From: Acidimicrobiales bacterium
Lineage (GTDB): Bacteria; Actinomycetota; Acidimicrobiia; Acidimicrobiales; JAUJNH01
Direction of reading: 5' to 3'
NCBI GenBank assembly: GCA_030448245.1
Contig: JAUJNH010000003.1
Location: forward strand, 260,829-324,828
DNA: 64,000 bases
Numbering within the stretch: position 1 is the first letter of the stretch; the number at the start of each line of letters is the position of its first letter. Both the position numbers and the translations under genes were made by a program. The notes beneath the pieces are model-generated. The model saw only the letters and a list, made by a program, of their open reading frames with translations, did not search any database and was not told the DNA's origin. Positions 31,336 through 41,283 of the stretch are shown in pieces.

Positions 31336-33033
31336 TCAGCCCCGGTAGCGGTTGACGATGGGGACCCGGCGGTCCTTCCCGAACGACTTGGGTGTCACGC
31401 GGACGCCCAGCGGGCTCTGGCGGCGCTTGTACTCGGCCACGTCGACCAGCCGGGTGACCCGGTCCACCAGGTCCTGGTCGAAGCCGGCGGCCACCAGGTC
31501 GGCCTTGGTCATGTCGCGCTCGACGTAGGCCTCGAGCAGGGGGTCGAGCACGTCGTAGGGCGGGAGGCTCTCGTCGTCGCGCTGATCGGGCCGCAGCTCG
31601 GCCGACGGCGGCTTGGTCAGCACGTCCGGCGGCACCACCGGGCGGCCGGCCCGTTCGTTGACCGCCGCCGTCAGCCGGAACACCAGCGTCTTCGGCACGT
31701 CCTTGATGACGGCGAAACCGCCGGCAGTGTCGCCGTAGAGCGTGGAGTAGCCGACGGCCAGCTCGCTCTTGTTCCCCGTCGTCAGCACGAGCCAGCCGTG
31801 CTGGTTGGAAAGCGCCATGAGGGTCACCCCCCGGATGCGGCTCTGCAGGTTCTCCTCGGCCAGGCCGTCGACCGAGGTCATGTCGAGCAGGGCGGCGTGG
31901 GCGGGCTCGATGGGGATGGTGCGGAGCTCGATCCCGAGGTTGCGGGCCAGGATGCCGGCGTCGCCCTCGGACGATGCCGACGAGTAGCGGCTCGGCATGG
32001 CCACCCCGTGCACGTGCTCGGGGCCCAGCGCCTCGACCGCGATGCACGCCACGAGCGTCGAGTCGATCCCGCCCGACAGCCCGATGACCACGTCGGTGAA
32101 GCCGCTCTTGGTGACGTAGTCGCGGGTGCCGAGGACGAGCGCCCGGTGCACCTCGTCGATCTCGTCCAAGGGCTGGCACACCGGGTGACCGTCCTCCAGC
32201 GGGGGGCGGGCGGGCCGCGGCGGCGCTGCGGTCACCAGCGGCAGGGCCGGCGCCGGCGCTCTGCCTCGGGGGTCGAGGAGCCGCTTGCGGAACACCGGCC
32301 GCACCTCGATGTCGACGACGGCGAAGGCCTCCTCCAGCACGGGGAGGCGGGCCACCAGCGTCCCGTCGGCGTCGAAGACGAGGCTGCCACCGTCGAACAC
32401 CAGGTCGTCCTGGCCGCCGACGAGGTTGACGTAGACCAGGGCGCACGAGGCGTCGGTGCAGCGGGTGGCCAGCATGCGCTCGCGCTCGGCCCACCGACCC
32501 CGGTAGTACGGCGAGGCGCTGAGGTTCAGGACCACCTCCGCCCCGCCGGCCGCCTGCTCCCGCATCGGCCCGTGCGGCGACCACACGTCTTCGCAGATGG
32601 TGAGGCCGACATCGGCGTCGCCGAACCCGAACAGCTGGAGGGGCTCGGTGCCGGCCGCGAAGTAGCGCTGCTCGTCGAACACCGCATAGTTGGGCAGCAG
32701 CCGCTTGCGGTAGGTGCCGAGGACCCGGCCCCGGGCACAGACGGCAGCGGCGTTGTGCAGGTCTCGGCTCTGGTCGACGAACCCGACCACGGCCGCGCAG
32801 CGGCCGGTGGCGGCCGCCACCTTGTCGAGAACCTCGCGGTTGTCCCGCACGAAGCCCGGCTTCAGCACCAGGTCCTCGGGTGGGTAGCCGGTGATGGCCA
32901 GCTCGGGGAAGACAGCGACGTCGCAGTCGGCTTCCTCGGCCCGCCCGTACATCTCGAGCACCCGCTGGGCGTTGCCTTCCAGGTCGCCGACGGTCTGGTT
33001 CAGCTGGCACAGGGCGGCGCGCAGGCGGGGCAT
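31336..33033 (-). CDS. nadE: Glutamine-dependent NAD+ synthetase
   Basis: N-terminal nitrilase domain (FPELAITGYPPEDL, TICEDVW) and C-terminal SGGIDSTLVA. Confidence 0.9.
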   Translation of the reverse strand: MPRLRAALCQLNQTVGDLEGNAQRVLEMYGRAEEADCDVAVFPELAITGYPPEDLVLKPGFVRDNREVLDKVAAATGRCAAVVGFVDQSRDLHNAAAVCARGRVLGTYRKRLLPNYAVFDEQRYFAAGTEPLQLFGFGDADVGLTICEDVWSPHGPMREQAAGGAEVVLNLSASPYYRGRWAERERMLATRCTDASCALVYVNLVGGQDDLVFDGGSLVFDADGTLVARLPVLEEAFAVVDIEVRPVFRKRLLDPRGRAPAPALPLVTAAPPRPARPPLEDGHPVCQPLDEIDEVHRALVLGTRDYVTKSGFTDVVIGLSGGIDSTLVACIAVEALGPEHVHGVAMPSRYSSASSEGDAGILARNLGIELRTIPIEPAHAALLDMTSVDGLAEENLQSRIRGVTLMALSNQHGWLVLTTGNKSELAVGYSTLYGDTAGGFAVIKDVPKTLVFRLTAAVNERAGRPVVPPDVLTKPPSAELRPDQRDDESLPPYDVLDPLLEAYVERDMTKADLVAAGFDQDLVDRVTRLVDVAEYKRRQSPLGVRVTPKSFGKDRRVPIVNRYRG

Positions 33034-33093
33034 CCCCGAGATTCTGCCCGCCGCCGGACGCCCCAGCCCGCACGCGCCGGGCAGACTCCTGCC

Positions 33094-35745
33094 GTGCTGG
33101 TGGCCGACGAGGAGGTGGACCGCTCGGCGGCGCCGGCCGCGGTGCGCACGGGGCTGGCGCAGCTGGGGGAGGCCGAGCCGTCCTCGGCCGTCCTCCTGGC
33201 CGAGCAGGCCGAGCTCCGACATGCCGTGGTGGCCGTGCTGGCCGCCAGCCGGTCCCTCGGCCGGGTGGTCGTGACCGACGGGATGGCCCTCGACGTGCTC
33301 GGCCACCTGGACCGCCGCCCGGCGCCCCCGGACGGGGACGCCGACGACCTGGCCCGCTGGAAGCGGCTCGAGCTGCTCCGCATCGCCGCCCGTGACCTCA
33401 CCGGCGTCGACGACCTTCCCACCACCGGCCGCCTGCTGGCCCACCTGGCCGACGAGGTGCTGCGCCAGGCCCACCGCCTGGCCGGTGCCCGGGCCGAAGG
33501 TGTTGCCGTGGTGGCCATGGGCAAGGCCGGCGCCTGCGAGCTGAACTACGCCTCCGACGTCGACCTGCTGTTCGTCGGCGACGGTGACGCCCGTCCCATC
33601 CTCGAGGCCGGCCGGCGCTGCTTCCGCCTCGACGCCGACCTGCGTCCTGAGGGCCGGGACGGGCCGCTGGTGCGCTCGCTGGACTCCTACGAGGCCTACT
33701 GGGACCGGTGGGCCGACACCTGGGAGTTCCAGGCCCTGTTGAAGGCGCGCCCGGTGGCTGGGTCAGCCGATCTGCAGGAACGTTTCGCCCAGGCGGCCGA
33801 GCGGCGGGTGTGGGGGCAGCCCTTCGGGGCCGAGGAGCTGCGCAGCGTCCGCTCGATGAAGGCCCGGGCCGAGGCCGAGGTGGCCAGGAAGGGCCTGGCC
33901 ACCAGGGAGCTGAAGCGGGGCCGAGGCGGCATTCGCGACATCGAGTTCGCGGTGCAGCTGCTGCAGCTGGTGCACGGGCGGGCGGACGAGGACCTGCGCA
34001 CCCCTGCGACTCTGGACGCCCTGGCCGAGCTGGCCGGCGCCGGTTACGTGGGCGAGGAGGACGCCAGGCTCCTCGCCGAGGCGTACACCTTCCTGCGCAT
34101 CGTCGAGCACCGGCTCCAGCTGGTCGACGAGGCGCAGGTCCACGCCGTCCCGACCCAGCCCGCGCCCCTCCAGCACCTGGCCCGCGTCCTCGGCTACCGC
34201 GACGACGAACGGACCACGGCGGTGGCCCGCTTCGAGGCCGAGCTCGTGCGCCACCAGACGGTGGCCCGGTCGATCCACGAGCGGCTGTTCTTCCGCCCCC
34301 TGCTGGAGGCGTTCACGACGAGCGACGGCCCGCTGACCATCGAAGCGGCGAGAGAACGCCTCAGCGCCCTGGGCTTCACCGACGCCGAGCGGACCCGCCA
34401 GGCCGTGCTCGAGCTGACCCGCGGCATGCGGCGGGCGAGCCGCCTCATGAACGCCCTCCTCCCCCTCCTCCTCGAGTGGCTCTCGGAGTCGCCCGACCCC
34501 GACCTCGGCCTGCTCGGCCTGCGGACGCTGGCCACCGGCTCGCATCGGTCGGCCCGGCTGGCCGAGACGTTCCGCGAGTCGCCCGAGTCGGCCCGCCGCC
34601 TGTGCACCGTGGCCGGCACGTCACGCCTGCTCACCTCGCTGGTCGAGCGCCAGCCCGAGCTTCTCGGCTGGCTCGCCGACGACCGGGACCTCGCTCCGCT
34701 CGAGCGGGACGAGCTGCTCAGCCGGGCCCGGGCGGCCATGGCCGTGCGCGACCCCGACGACCGGGCCGCCGCCCTCCAGCGGCTGCGCCAGGCCGAGCTG
34801 TTCCGCATCGCCGCAGCCGACCTCCTCGGGGTCCTGCCGTCGGGCTCGTCGGTCGGCAGCTCGCTGTCGGCGCTGGCCGAAGCGGTCCTCGAGGCCGCGC
34901 TCGAAGCGGCCGAGCCCCCCGTCCCGATGGCCGTGGTGGCCATGGGCCGGCTGGGTGGGCGCGAGCTGGGCTTCGCCAGCGACCTCGACGTCGTCCTGTT
35001 CCACGACGAGCGGGGCGGAGGTGCGGGGGCCGAGGCCGAGGCCGCCGTGAGCCGCTTCCTCAAGCTCCTCCGCGGCCAGACGCCGGCCCAGCAGGTGTGG
35101 GACGTCGACCTCGACCTGCGCCCCGAGGGCAAGCAGGGCCGCCTCGCCGCCTCGCTCACCGGCTTCGAGAGCTACCTCGACCGGTGGGCGGCGACCTGGG
35201 AGCGCCAGGCGCTGGTGCGGGGCCGGCCGTGCGCAGGCGACCGGGCCGTGCAGGCGTGGTGGCAGGAGATCGTCGACGGGTGGGTCTGGCGCCGGCCGTT
35301 CACCGAAGACGACGCCCGCGAGGTGCGGCGGATGAAGGCTCGGGTCGAGCGAGAGCGCATCCCCCCCGGCGAGGACCCGGCGTTCCACCTCAAGCTCGGC
35401 CGGGGATCGCTGGCCGATGTCGAGTGGACGGTCCAGCTCCTGCAGCTGCAGCACGGTGTCCCCGGGCCGGCCACCCTGCCCGCGCTGGCCGCCCTCGAAG
35501 CCGCAGACGCCATCGACGCCGAGGACGCGGCGGTGCTCGCGGCCGCCTGGCGCTTCTGCGAGGCCACCCGCAACCGCTGGTTCCTCGTGAAGGGTGCGCC
35601 GGGAAACAGCCTCCCCACCCAGGCCGACCAGCTGAGCCGCCTGGCCCGCAGCCTCGACACCACGGCCGCCGGCCTCCGCAACGACTACCGCCGCGTGACC
35701 CGCCGAGCCCGCACCGTGGTCGAGAGCCTCTTCTACGCCCGCTAG
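33094..35745 (+). CDS. glnE: Glutamine synthetase adenylyltransferase/deadenylylase
   Basis: Two nucleotidyltransferase halves: AMGKAGACELNYASDVDLLFV and AMGRLGGRELGFASDLDVVLFHD. Confidence 0.95.
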   Translation: MLVADEEVDRSAAPAAVRTGLAQLGEAEPSSAVLLAEQAELRHAVVAVLAASRSLGRVVVTDGMALDVLGHLDRRPAPPDGDADDLARWKRLELLRIAARDLTGVDDLPTTGRLLAHLADEVLRQAHRLAGARAEGVAVVAMGKAGACELNYASDVDLLFVGDGDARPILEAGRRCFRLDADLRPEGRDGPLVRSLDSYEAYWDRWADTWEFQALLKARPVAGSADLQERFAQAAERRVWGQPFGAEELRSVRSMKARAEAEVARKGLATRELKRGRGGIRDIEFAVQLLQLVHGRADEDLRTPATLDALAELAGAGYVGEEDARLLAEAYTFLRIVEHRLQLVDEAQVHAVPTQPAPLQHLARVLGYRDDERTTAVARFEAELVRHQTVARSIHERLFFRPLLEAFTTSDGPLTIEAARERLSALGFTDAERTRQAVLELTRGMRRASRLMNALLPLLLEWLSESPDPDLGLLGLRTLATGSHRSARLAETFRESPESARRLCTVAGTSRLLTSLVERQPELLGWLADDRDLAPLERDELLSRARAAMAVRDPDDRAAALQRLRQAELFRIAAADLLGVLPSGSSVGSSLSALAEAVLEAALEAAEPPVPMAVVAMGRLGGRELGFASDLDVVLFHDERGGGAGAEAEAAVSRFLKLLRGQTPAQQVWDVDLDLRPEGKQGRLAASLTGFESYLDRWAATWERQALVRGRPCAGDRAVQAWWQEIVDGWVWRRPFTEDDAREVRRMKARVERERIPPGEDPAFHLKLGRGSLADVEWTVQLLQLQHGVPGPATLPALAALEAADAIDAEDAAVLAAAWRFCEATRNRWFLVKGAPGNSLPTQADQLSRLARSLDTTAAGLRNDYRRVTRRARTVVESLFYAR

Positions 35746-35792
35746 AACCCGCTGGTGCAGCCAAGGGAAGTGGCAGGGGGCAGGATCATGGT

Positions 35793-37067
35793 GTGAACGC
35801 CTCGACCAAGCTCTTCTCGGCCGGGGCCGTGGGAGCCCTCGCCACTGCGAACGCCCTCCGGCCCGTCGAGCGGGGCCTGCTGTCGTTCCCCTCGTTCGCC
35901 GCCGGCGCGGTGACCTCGGAGATCCCCCTCGTCCACGCCGCGGGCCACGGCGCGGCGGCCGCCGGCCTGGCGGCCTGGGGCGGGCTCCGGACCCGCCGGG
36001 GCCGGATCGGCCTCGGTCTCACCGGCGCCGCCTGCGCCGGCGCGCTGGCCCTGCACCGTGAGGCGCAAGCCGCCGGCTCGCAGCTGGAACAGGCCCTGGT
36101 CGACGCGCTGGGAGCCGACTACCGCAGCGGGATCGTGCTCCCCCCGCACCCGGAGGACGGCCGCGAGAAGGTCAGCCGGGTGCCGGTCTTGGTGGCCACC
36201 TTCTCCTCGCGCCGGCGGTACCTGCGCGACGAGGACGTTCCCTTCGGCCCCTTCGGCCGGCGCAACCAGCTCGACGTGTGGGCCCGCCCCGACCTGCCCA
36301 CCGACACCGTGGCGCCCGTGGTGCTGCAGGTGCACGGCGGGGCGTGGGTGTGGGGCGGCAAGACCGGCCAGGCCTACCCGCTGCTGTCCCACCTGGTCGA
36401 GCGGGGCTGGATCTGCGTGGCCGTGAACTACCGCCTGTCCCCCCGCTCCACCTGGCCCGACCAGCTGGTCGACGTGAAGCGGGCGCTGGCCTGGGTGAAG
36501 GACAACATCGGCGGCTACGGCGGTGATCCCGGGTTCGTGGCCGTCACCGGCGGCTCGGCCGGTGGCCACCTCAGCTCGCTCGTGGCCCTCACGGCCGGCG
36601 ACCCCGCCTTCCAGCCGGGCTTCGAGGACGTCGACACGGCGGTGCAGGCCGCTGTCCCCTTCTACGGCGTCTACGACTGGACCGGCAGCCACCCAGGCCA
36701 CCCGGGCATGGTCCCCTTCCTCCAGCGAGACGTCGTGAAGCGGGCTCTCGGCGACCATCCGGAGGCCTTCGCGCAGGCATCGCCGATCGAGCGGGTGCAC
36801 GCCGGCGCACCGCCCTTCTTCCTCCTCCACGGCGACCGCGACGTGCTGGTCCCCGTCGAGCAGGCCCGAGCCTTCGCCGGCCGGCTGCGGGCGGTGTCGC
36901 GGGCGCCGGTCGCCTACGCCGAGCTGCACGGCGCCCACCACGCCTTCGACGTCCTGTCGTCGACCAGGACGGCCCACGCCGTGCAGGCGGTCGAGCGCTT
37001 CCTGGGAGCTGCCTACGGCCGCCACCTCGCCGGACGCGTCAGGGGGGCGCCCACGGCGCCCCCCTGA
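35793..37067 (+). CDS. Alpha/beta hydrolase (carboxylesterase/HSL-like)
   Basis: VVLQVHGGAWVWGGK, VTGGSAGGHLSSL, FFLLHGDRDVLVPVEQA, HGAHHAFD. Confidence 0.85.
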   Translation: MNASTKLFSAGAVGALATANALRPVERGLLSFPSFAAGAVTSEIPLVHAAGHGAAAAGLAAWGGLRTRRGRIGLGLTGAACAGALALHREAQAAGSQLEQALVDALGADYRSGIVLPPHPEDGREKVSRVPVLVATFSSRRRYLRDEDVPFGPFGRRNQLDVWARPDLPTDTVAPVVLQVHGGAWVWGGKTGQAYPLLSHLVERGWICVAVNYRLSPRSTWPDQLVDVKRALAWVKDNIGGYGGDPGFVAVTGGSAGGHLSSLVALTAGDPAFQPGFEDVDTAVQAAVPFYGVYDWTGSHPGHPGMVPFLQRDVVKRALGDHPEAFAQASPIERVHAGAPPFFLLHGDRDVLVPVEQARAFAGRLRAVSRAPVAYAELHGAHHAFDVLSSTRTAHAVQAVERFLGAAYGRHLAGRVRGAPTAPP

Positions 37068-37085
37068 CGAGATGGTGCGACTGGA

Positions 37086-37382
37086 TCAGGCGTAGCCGCG
37101 AGTCCTGCGACCCCGGCGGCCGCTGACGGCCCGCCACACCAGGAGGGCGATCACGGCGCCGATCAGCGAGCCGATGAACTGGGCCGGCTGGAACGCACCC
37201 TCGGCCGCGTCCTTCTTGAACAGGATGTAGCCCAGGAAGCCGCCGATGAAGGAGCCGACGATCCCCAGGGCCGCGGTGCCCAGCAGGCCCATGGGGTCCC
37301 GGCCCGGGACGATCAGTCGGGCGATCGCACCAACGATCAGACCCACGACGAACAGGACGATCAAAAACCAGACCAGATCCAC
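37086..37382 (-). CDS. GlsB/YeaQ/YmgE-type small membrane protein
   Basis: GAIARLIVPGRDPMGLLGTAALGIVGSFIGGFLGYIL. Confidence 0.85.
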   Translation of the reverse strand: MDLVWFLIVLFVVGLIVGAIARLIVPGRDPMGLLGTAALGIVGSFIGGFLGYILFKKDAAEGAFQPAQFIGSLIGAVIALLVWRAVSGRRGRRTRGYA

Positions 37383-37519
37383 GGAACTCCTCCTCTGCTT
37401 GGCGTGCTTGTGCTCCTCTTCTTCCCGTGAGGAGCCCGGCTCGAACCACGCCCAACGCGAACCGAGCGAACGGGACAGCCCGGCCAGCGGGAGCGCCTCC
37501 CCAGCGGCAGGCTAGGCAC

Positions 37520-38158
37520 GTGCACGACCCCGCGGCGTCGACCGGCGAGCTCCCCCGCCCGCTCGATCCCACCGTGGCCGTGCCCGTCGTCCCGCTGCCC
37601 CCCAGGCCCCGGGTGGCCCCGACCGCGGCACGCCGTGCCCGGCCGCCCGCTCGCCGATGGCGCACGTGGTGGCTCGTGGCCGGGCTGGTCGGCCTCGTCC
37701 TCGGCGTCGCCGGCTGGCGACTGGTCGCGGGCCCCCACGAGCAGCGCGGAGCGTGGGGCGGGCACGAGAACGGCCGCATCCCGGCCGCCGAGCTCTGCCC
37801 GCTGGCCGGCGCCCCCGCCCACCGGCTCCGCTGCGACGCCGCCGAGGCCTACGGGAAGATGGCGGTGGCCTACCGGGCCCGGTTCCGAACCCGCCTGTGC
37901 ATCACCGACTCGTACCGGCCCTACGAGGCCCAGGTGGCGGCGCAGCGCGAGAAGCCGGACCTCGCCGCCAAGCCCGGCACCAGCAACCACGGTTGGGCTC
38001 TGGCCATCGACCTCTGCGGCGGCGCCAACGACTTCGGCACCCGCCAGCACCGCTGGCTCCAGGCCAACGCCCTTGGCTTCGGCTGGCGCCAGCCCCCCTG
38101 GGCCACCAAGGCCGGCGACCGCCCCGAGCCCTGGCACCGGGAGTTCGGCAAGCTGTAG
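37520..38158 (+). CDS. M15-type D-alanyl-D-alanine carboxypeptidase, membrane anchored
   Basis: ITDSYRPYEAQ, KPGTSNHGWALAIDL, PWHREFGKL. Confidence 0.85.
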   Translation: MHDPAASTGELPRPLDPTVAVPVVPLPPRPRVAPTAARRARPPARRWRTWWLVAGLVGLVLGVAGWRLVAGPHEQRGAWGGHENGRIPAAELCPLAGAPAHRLRCDAAEAYGKMAVAYRARFRTRLCITDSYRPYEAQVAAQREKPDLAAKPGTSNHGWALAIDLCGGANDFGTRQHRWLQANALGFGWRQPPWATKAGDRPEPWHREFGKL

Positions 38159-38164
38159 TTGCCG

Positions 38165-38330
38165 CCGGCGCACGGGGAACACCGCGAGCGCAGCGAGCGA
38201 GCCGGCGAGGCGGCCCCGACGCCTGGCTGGACCGACGAGTGGAGGAGGCGAGCCGCAGGCGAGCCGGGGGAAGGAGGATCCAAGCCTGGTGGTGAAGGGC
38301 CCGCCGACGCACCGGCGGGGAACACCCCTA
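38165..38330. repeat. Diverged dispersed copy of the 10832-11147 repeat family
   Basis: Shares gagccggcgagg, cccgacgcctggctggaccgacgag, gcctggtggtgaagggcccgccgacgcaccggcggg in the same order. Confidence 0.85.
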
Positions 38331-39068
38331 CATGGCGTCGGCGAGGAACTCCTCGATGACGGCGGGCCAGGCCTTCACGTCGGACAGGTCGCGGGCGATC
38401 CGCAGGTCCGACTGGAGCATGGCATCGGCCAGCGCCTGCGCCGTGGCCACCGGGCGGGCGGGATCGCCCTCCCACGCCAGGAGCAGGGTTGGGACGATGA
38501 TCGAGCGCACCTCGTCGGGCCGGGGGAGATCGGAGCGGGCGGCGGCCCGCAGCACCGGCGCCAGCAGCTTCGGGTCCATGGTCTGGAGGTGGCGGGCGTC
38601 GACCTCCCGAGCATCGGGTCGGACCTGGGCCAGGAGCGGCGACAGCGGCCGCCGCCGCACCTCCTCGGCCAGGCGCCTCGCCGGGCTCGTCTCCGCCAGG
38701 TCGGCGTCGGCCTCGTAGGTCGCCGAAGCTGACGCCCGGCCGTCCCAGGCCGCCGGCGGCAGGACCAGCACCAGGGCGGCAACCCGCCGAGGAGCCCGCA
38801 GTGCTGCGTAGAGCGCAGTGGCCACCCCCATCCCGGTGCCGCCAGCCACGAACGTGCCCTCATGAGCGCGGAGCATGTCGTCGACCATGGCCGACCAGCG
38901 GTAGGTCCGCTCCTCGTAGCCGCCGATGCTGCTGCCGTGGCCGCGGGCGTCGTAGCGAACGACCGGCATCACCTCGGTCAGCGCCGAGCTCGGCAGGAAC
39001 CCCAGCTCATCCTCGTGAGCGACCGAGCTGCACAGGTCGTGCGCCCAGACGAGGGGGTACTCCTCCAC
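38328..39068 (-). CDS. Alpha/beta hydrolase
   Basis: YDARGHGSS, FVAGGTGMGVATALYAAL, PTLLLAWEGDPARP. Confidence 0.8.
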   Translation of the reverse strand: MEEYPLVWAHDLCSSVAHEDELGFLPSSALTEVMPVVRYDARGHGSSIGGYEERTYRWSAMVDDMLRAHEGTFVAGGTGMGVATALYAALRAPRRVAALVLVLPPAAWDGRASASATYEADADLAETSPARRLAEEVRRRPLSPLLAQVRPDAREVDARHLQTMDPKLLAPVLRAAARSDLPRPDEVRSIIVPTLLLAWEGDPARPVATAQALADAMLQSDLRIARDLSDVKAWPAVIEEFLADAM

Positions 39069-39076
39069 GACCGAAC

Positions 39077-39358
39077 TCAGATCGGACGGGTCTCGACGAA
39101 GCTCTCCAGCTCCTCGTCGAAGAGGCTTCCCATCTCCTTGATGTAGCCGAGGTGGCGGTTGGCCTCCTCCTCGTCGATCTTCTCCATGGCGAAGCCGACG
39201 TGGACCAGCACCCAGTCGCCGACGTCGATGCGCAGCTTCGCGTCGCTCATCAGCAAGCCGACGTTCACCTCACGCCGCACGCCGTCGACCGAGACCGTTG
39301 CCCGATGCTGGGCGGGGTCGATGATCTCCACGATCTGTCCCGGGATCCCCAAGCACAT
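39077..39358 (-). CDS. hypC: HypC/HybG-type hydrogenase maturation chaperone
   Basis: MCLGIPGQIVEI...VSVDGVRREVNVGLL...VGDWVLVHVGFAMEKIDEEEA. Confidence 0.95.
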   Translation of the reverse strand: MCLGIPGQIVEIIDPAQHRATVSVDGVRREVNVGLLMSDAKLRIDVGDWVLVHVGFAMEKIDEEEANRHLGYIKEMGSLFDEELESFVETRPI

Positions 39359-39478
39359 GGCACAGCCTCCAAAGGTTCACGACGGTGACGGAACCGTCCG
39401 TCCGGGAAGGAGGCTACAGCCAGGCCGCCGATTACACCTGACGTGGCCGAAACCGCCCGGCTCGCCGTCCACGAACGG

Positions 39479-41062
39479 TCACCCGTCGTCGGACCCGGCT
39501 TCTGCCGCGTCCGGGGTCGCCCGCACGGGCCTCGGCATCCGGGACCTCGTCGTCACCACCGGCCGCTCCGACCGTGCCGTCCTGGCGACCCGGCCAGCCC
39601 TCGGCGACGTGGTGGCCGGCCGCGGGCTCTCCTCCGGCGTGGCTGCCGGCTCGTCCACCACCGGCGCGACCTCAGGCCCGGACCCACCGTCGGCTGCGTC
39701 GGTCGCCCTGGAGACGGGCTCAGGCGCAGTCGGGGGAGCCAGAGCGGGCTCGCCCGACTCGACCACCGGTACCGCAGCGAGACCGGCTGACTCGATCACC
39801 GGCGCCGCCCGAGGTGCCGCAGCGGGACCGGCTGACTCGACCACCGGCGCCGCCGGAGGTGCCGCAGCGGGCTCGTCCGGCTCAACCACCGGCACGGCAG
39901 GGACCGGTCGCATCCTGGCCCTCTTCGACGTGCCCACCTTCGCCGCGGCGCCTCCCCTGCGGGGCTGTGTGGCTGCCGCCGCCGGGGTCGGTGGGACTAC
40001 CGGCACCGCCTCCGCCGGCACGGGCGCGACCGCGTCGACCGCGTTCACCTCGGCGCCCGTGGCTGCCTCCGCAGGCCTCGCTCGCCCGGCGGTACCCGAT
40101 CGCTTCACCGCCCTGCTCCCGACCACCGGTGACGCACCCGCCGTGGCCGCCTTCCCGGCCTTCGCCGTCGGCGCCCCTGCTCGACCTCCCGTTCTGGTCC
40201 CCGCTGCCTTCGCCGTGACCAGTGCCTTCTTCGGTGCGGCCGCCTTGGCCCTCGCCGTGCCCTTGGCCCCCTTGGCCGCCTTGGTCGCGGCGACCGCCGT
40301 GGCCGCCGCAGCCGCCGTGGCCGCGGCGGCCGTCGCCGCCTTTGTGCCCTTCGCCTTGGCCGCCTTGGCCGCGGTCGCCTTGGTCGCCTTCGCCGCCTTG
40401 GTCGACCGGGGTTCCGAGGTCTTGACGGCCTTGGCTGCCTTGCCCGCCTTGGCCGGCCCCTTCACCACCTTCCTCGGCGCGCGGGCGGGCCGCGCCGGGG
40501 CGATCGCCGCCACCTCCTCGTCGGCGGCGGCGGCGTCCGCACCAGCCCCGAGCTCGCCGACGGTGACCGGCTCGGTGACCTCGGCCTCGCGTGCCCGCCG
40601 TTCCCGGGCCTCTGCCGCAGCGCGCTCCTCGGCGGCCCGCCGCTCCCGGGCGGCCGCTTCCCGAGCGGCATCAATTCGCTGCCGCTCCTCCCAGCGCTCG
40701 TCGTCGTCGTCCCGACGCCCCGCCAACGCCATCTCGAGCCGATCCGGGGGGGCCAGGACGGCGCCCATCCCGACGAGCAGGGCAAGGCCGCCGACCCCGA
40801 GGAGGACCAGCCGCCGCCCTGACGCCGCATCAGCGCACAGCTGGTCGGCGTTGACGGCGATCCTGGGGGACAGCCGTGGATCCAGGCGGGGCTCACCTCC
40901 CCGCAGCAACGCGTCGCACTTGAGGTCAGCGATCGAGTTGACCGGCAGCAGGCCGAGCCCCAGGACCAGGAGCAGGTCGAAGGCCAGCACGAGGGGGAGC
41001 AGCAGGACGATCCGGCGAGCGGGAGAAGCAGCCATCCACCGATCCATCCTGGCTCTGGCCAT
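39479..41062 (-). CDS. Membrane protein with coiled coil and long Lys/Ala-rich histone H1-like tail
   Basis: Two N-terminal TM segments, EERQRIDAAREAAARERRAAEERAAAEARERR coiled coil, then KAAKATKATAAKAAKAKGTKAA. Confidence 0.65.
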   Translation of the reverse strand: MARARMDRWMAASPARRIVLLLPLVLAFDLLLVLGLGLLPVNSIADLKCDALLRGGEPRLDPRLSPRIAVNADQLCADAASGRRLVLLGVGGLALLVGMGAVLAPPDRLEMALAGRRDDDDERWEERQRIDAAREAAARERRAAEERAAAEARERRAREAEVTEPVTVGELGAGADAAAADEEVAAIAPARPARAPRKVVKGPAKAGKAAKAVKTSEPRSTKAAKATKATAAKAAKAKGTKAATAAAATAAAAATAVAATKAAKGAKGTARAKAAAPKKALVTAKAAGTRTGGRAGAPTAKAGKAATAGASPVVGSRAVKRSGTAGRARPAEAATGAEVNAVDAVAPVPAEAVPVVPPTPAAAATQPRRGGAAAKVGTSKRARMRPVPAVPVVEPDEPAAAPPAAPVVESAGPAAAPRAAPVIESAGLAAVPVVESGEPALAPPTAPEPVSRATDAADGGSGPEVAPVVDEPAATPEESPRPATTSPRAGRVARTARSERPVVTTRSRMPRPVRATPDAAEAGSDDG

Positions 41063-41283
41063 CCCTGCCCCCTCGTAGGAAAACGGTCGTCCCGGCGCAC
41101 GATCCTCGTGGCCGGCTCCCCTGCACTGCTGGTCGTAGCACACCGCTCCGGCCGGGTCGAAGACGGATAGCATTCGGACCCTCGCGGAAACAGCCAGGCT
41201 AGGGCTTTGCCCCCCTCGCCGCCCCGTCCCTCTCACTGGAAGGCCCACCGCATGCTTGCCCCCACCTCGCAGGTGACCCGGCC

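Noticed and set aside
35793-37067. C-terminal fusion of GlnE with the following hydrolase (ORF 33708-37067)
   Set aside because: That long ORF is an out-of-frame read through glnE; the hydrolase has its own GTG start at 35793.
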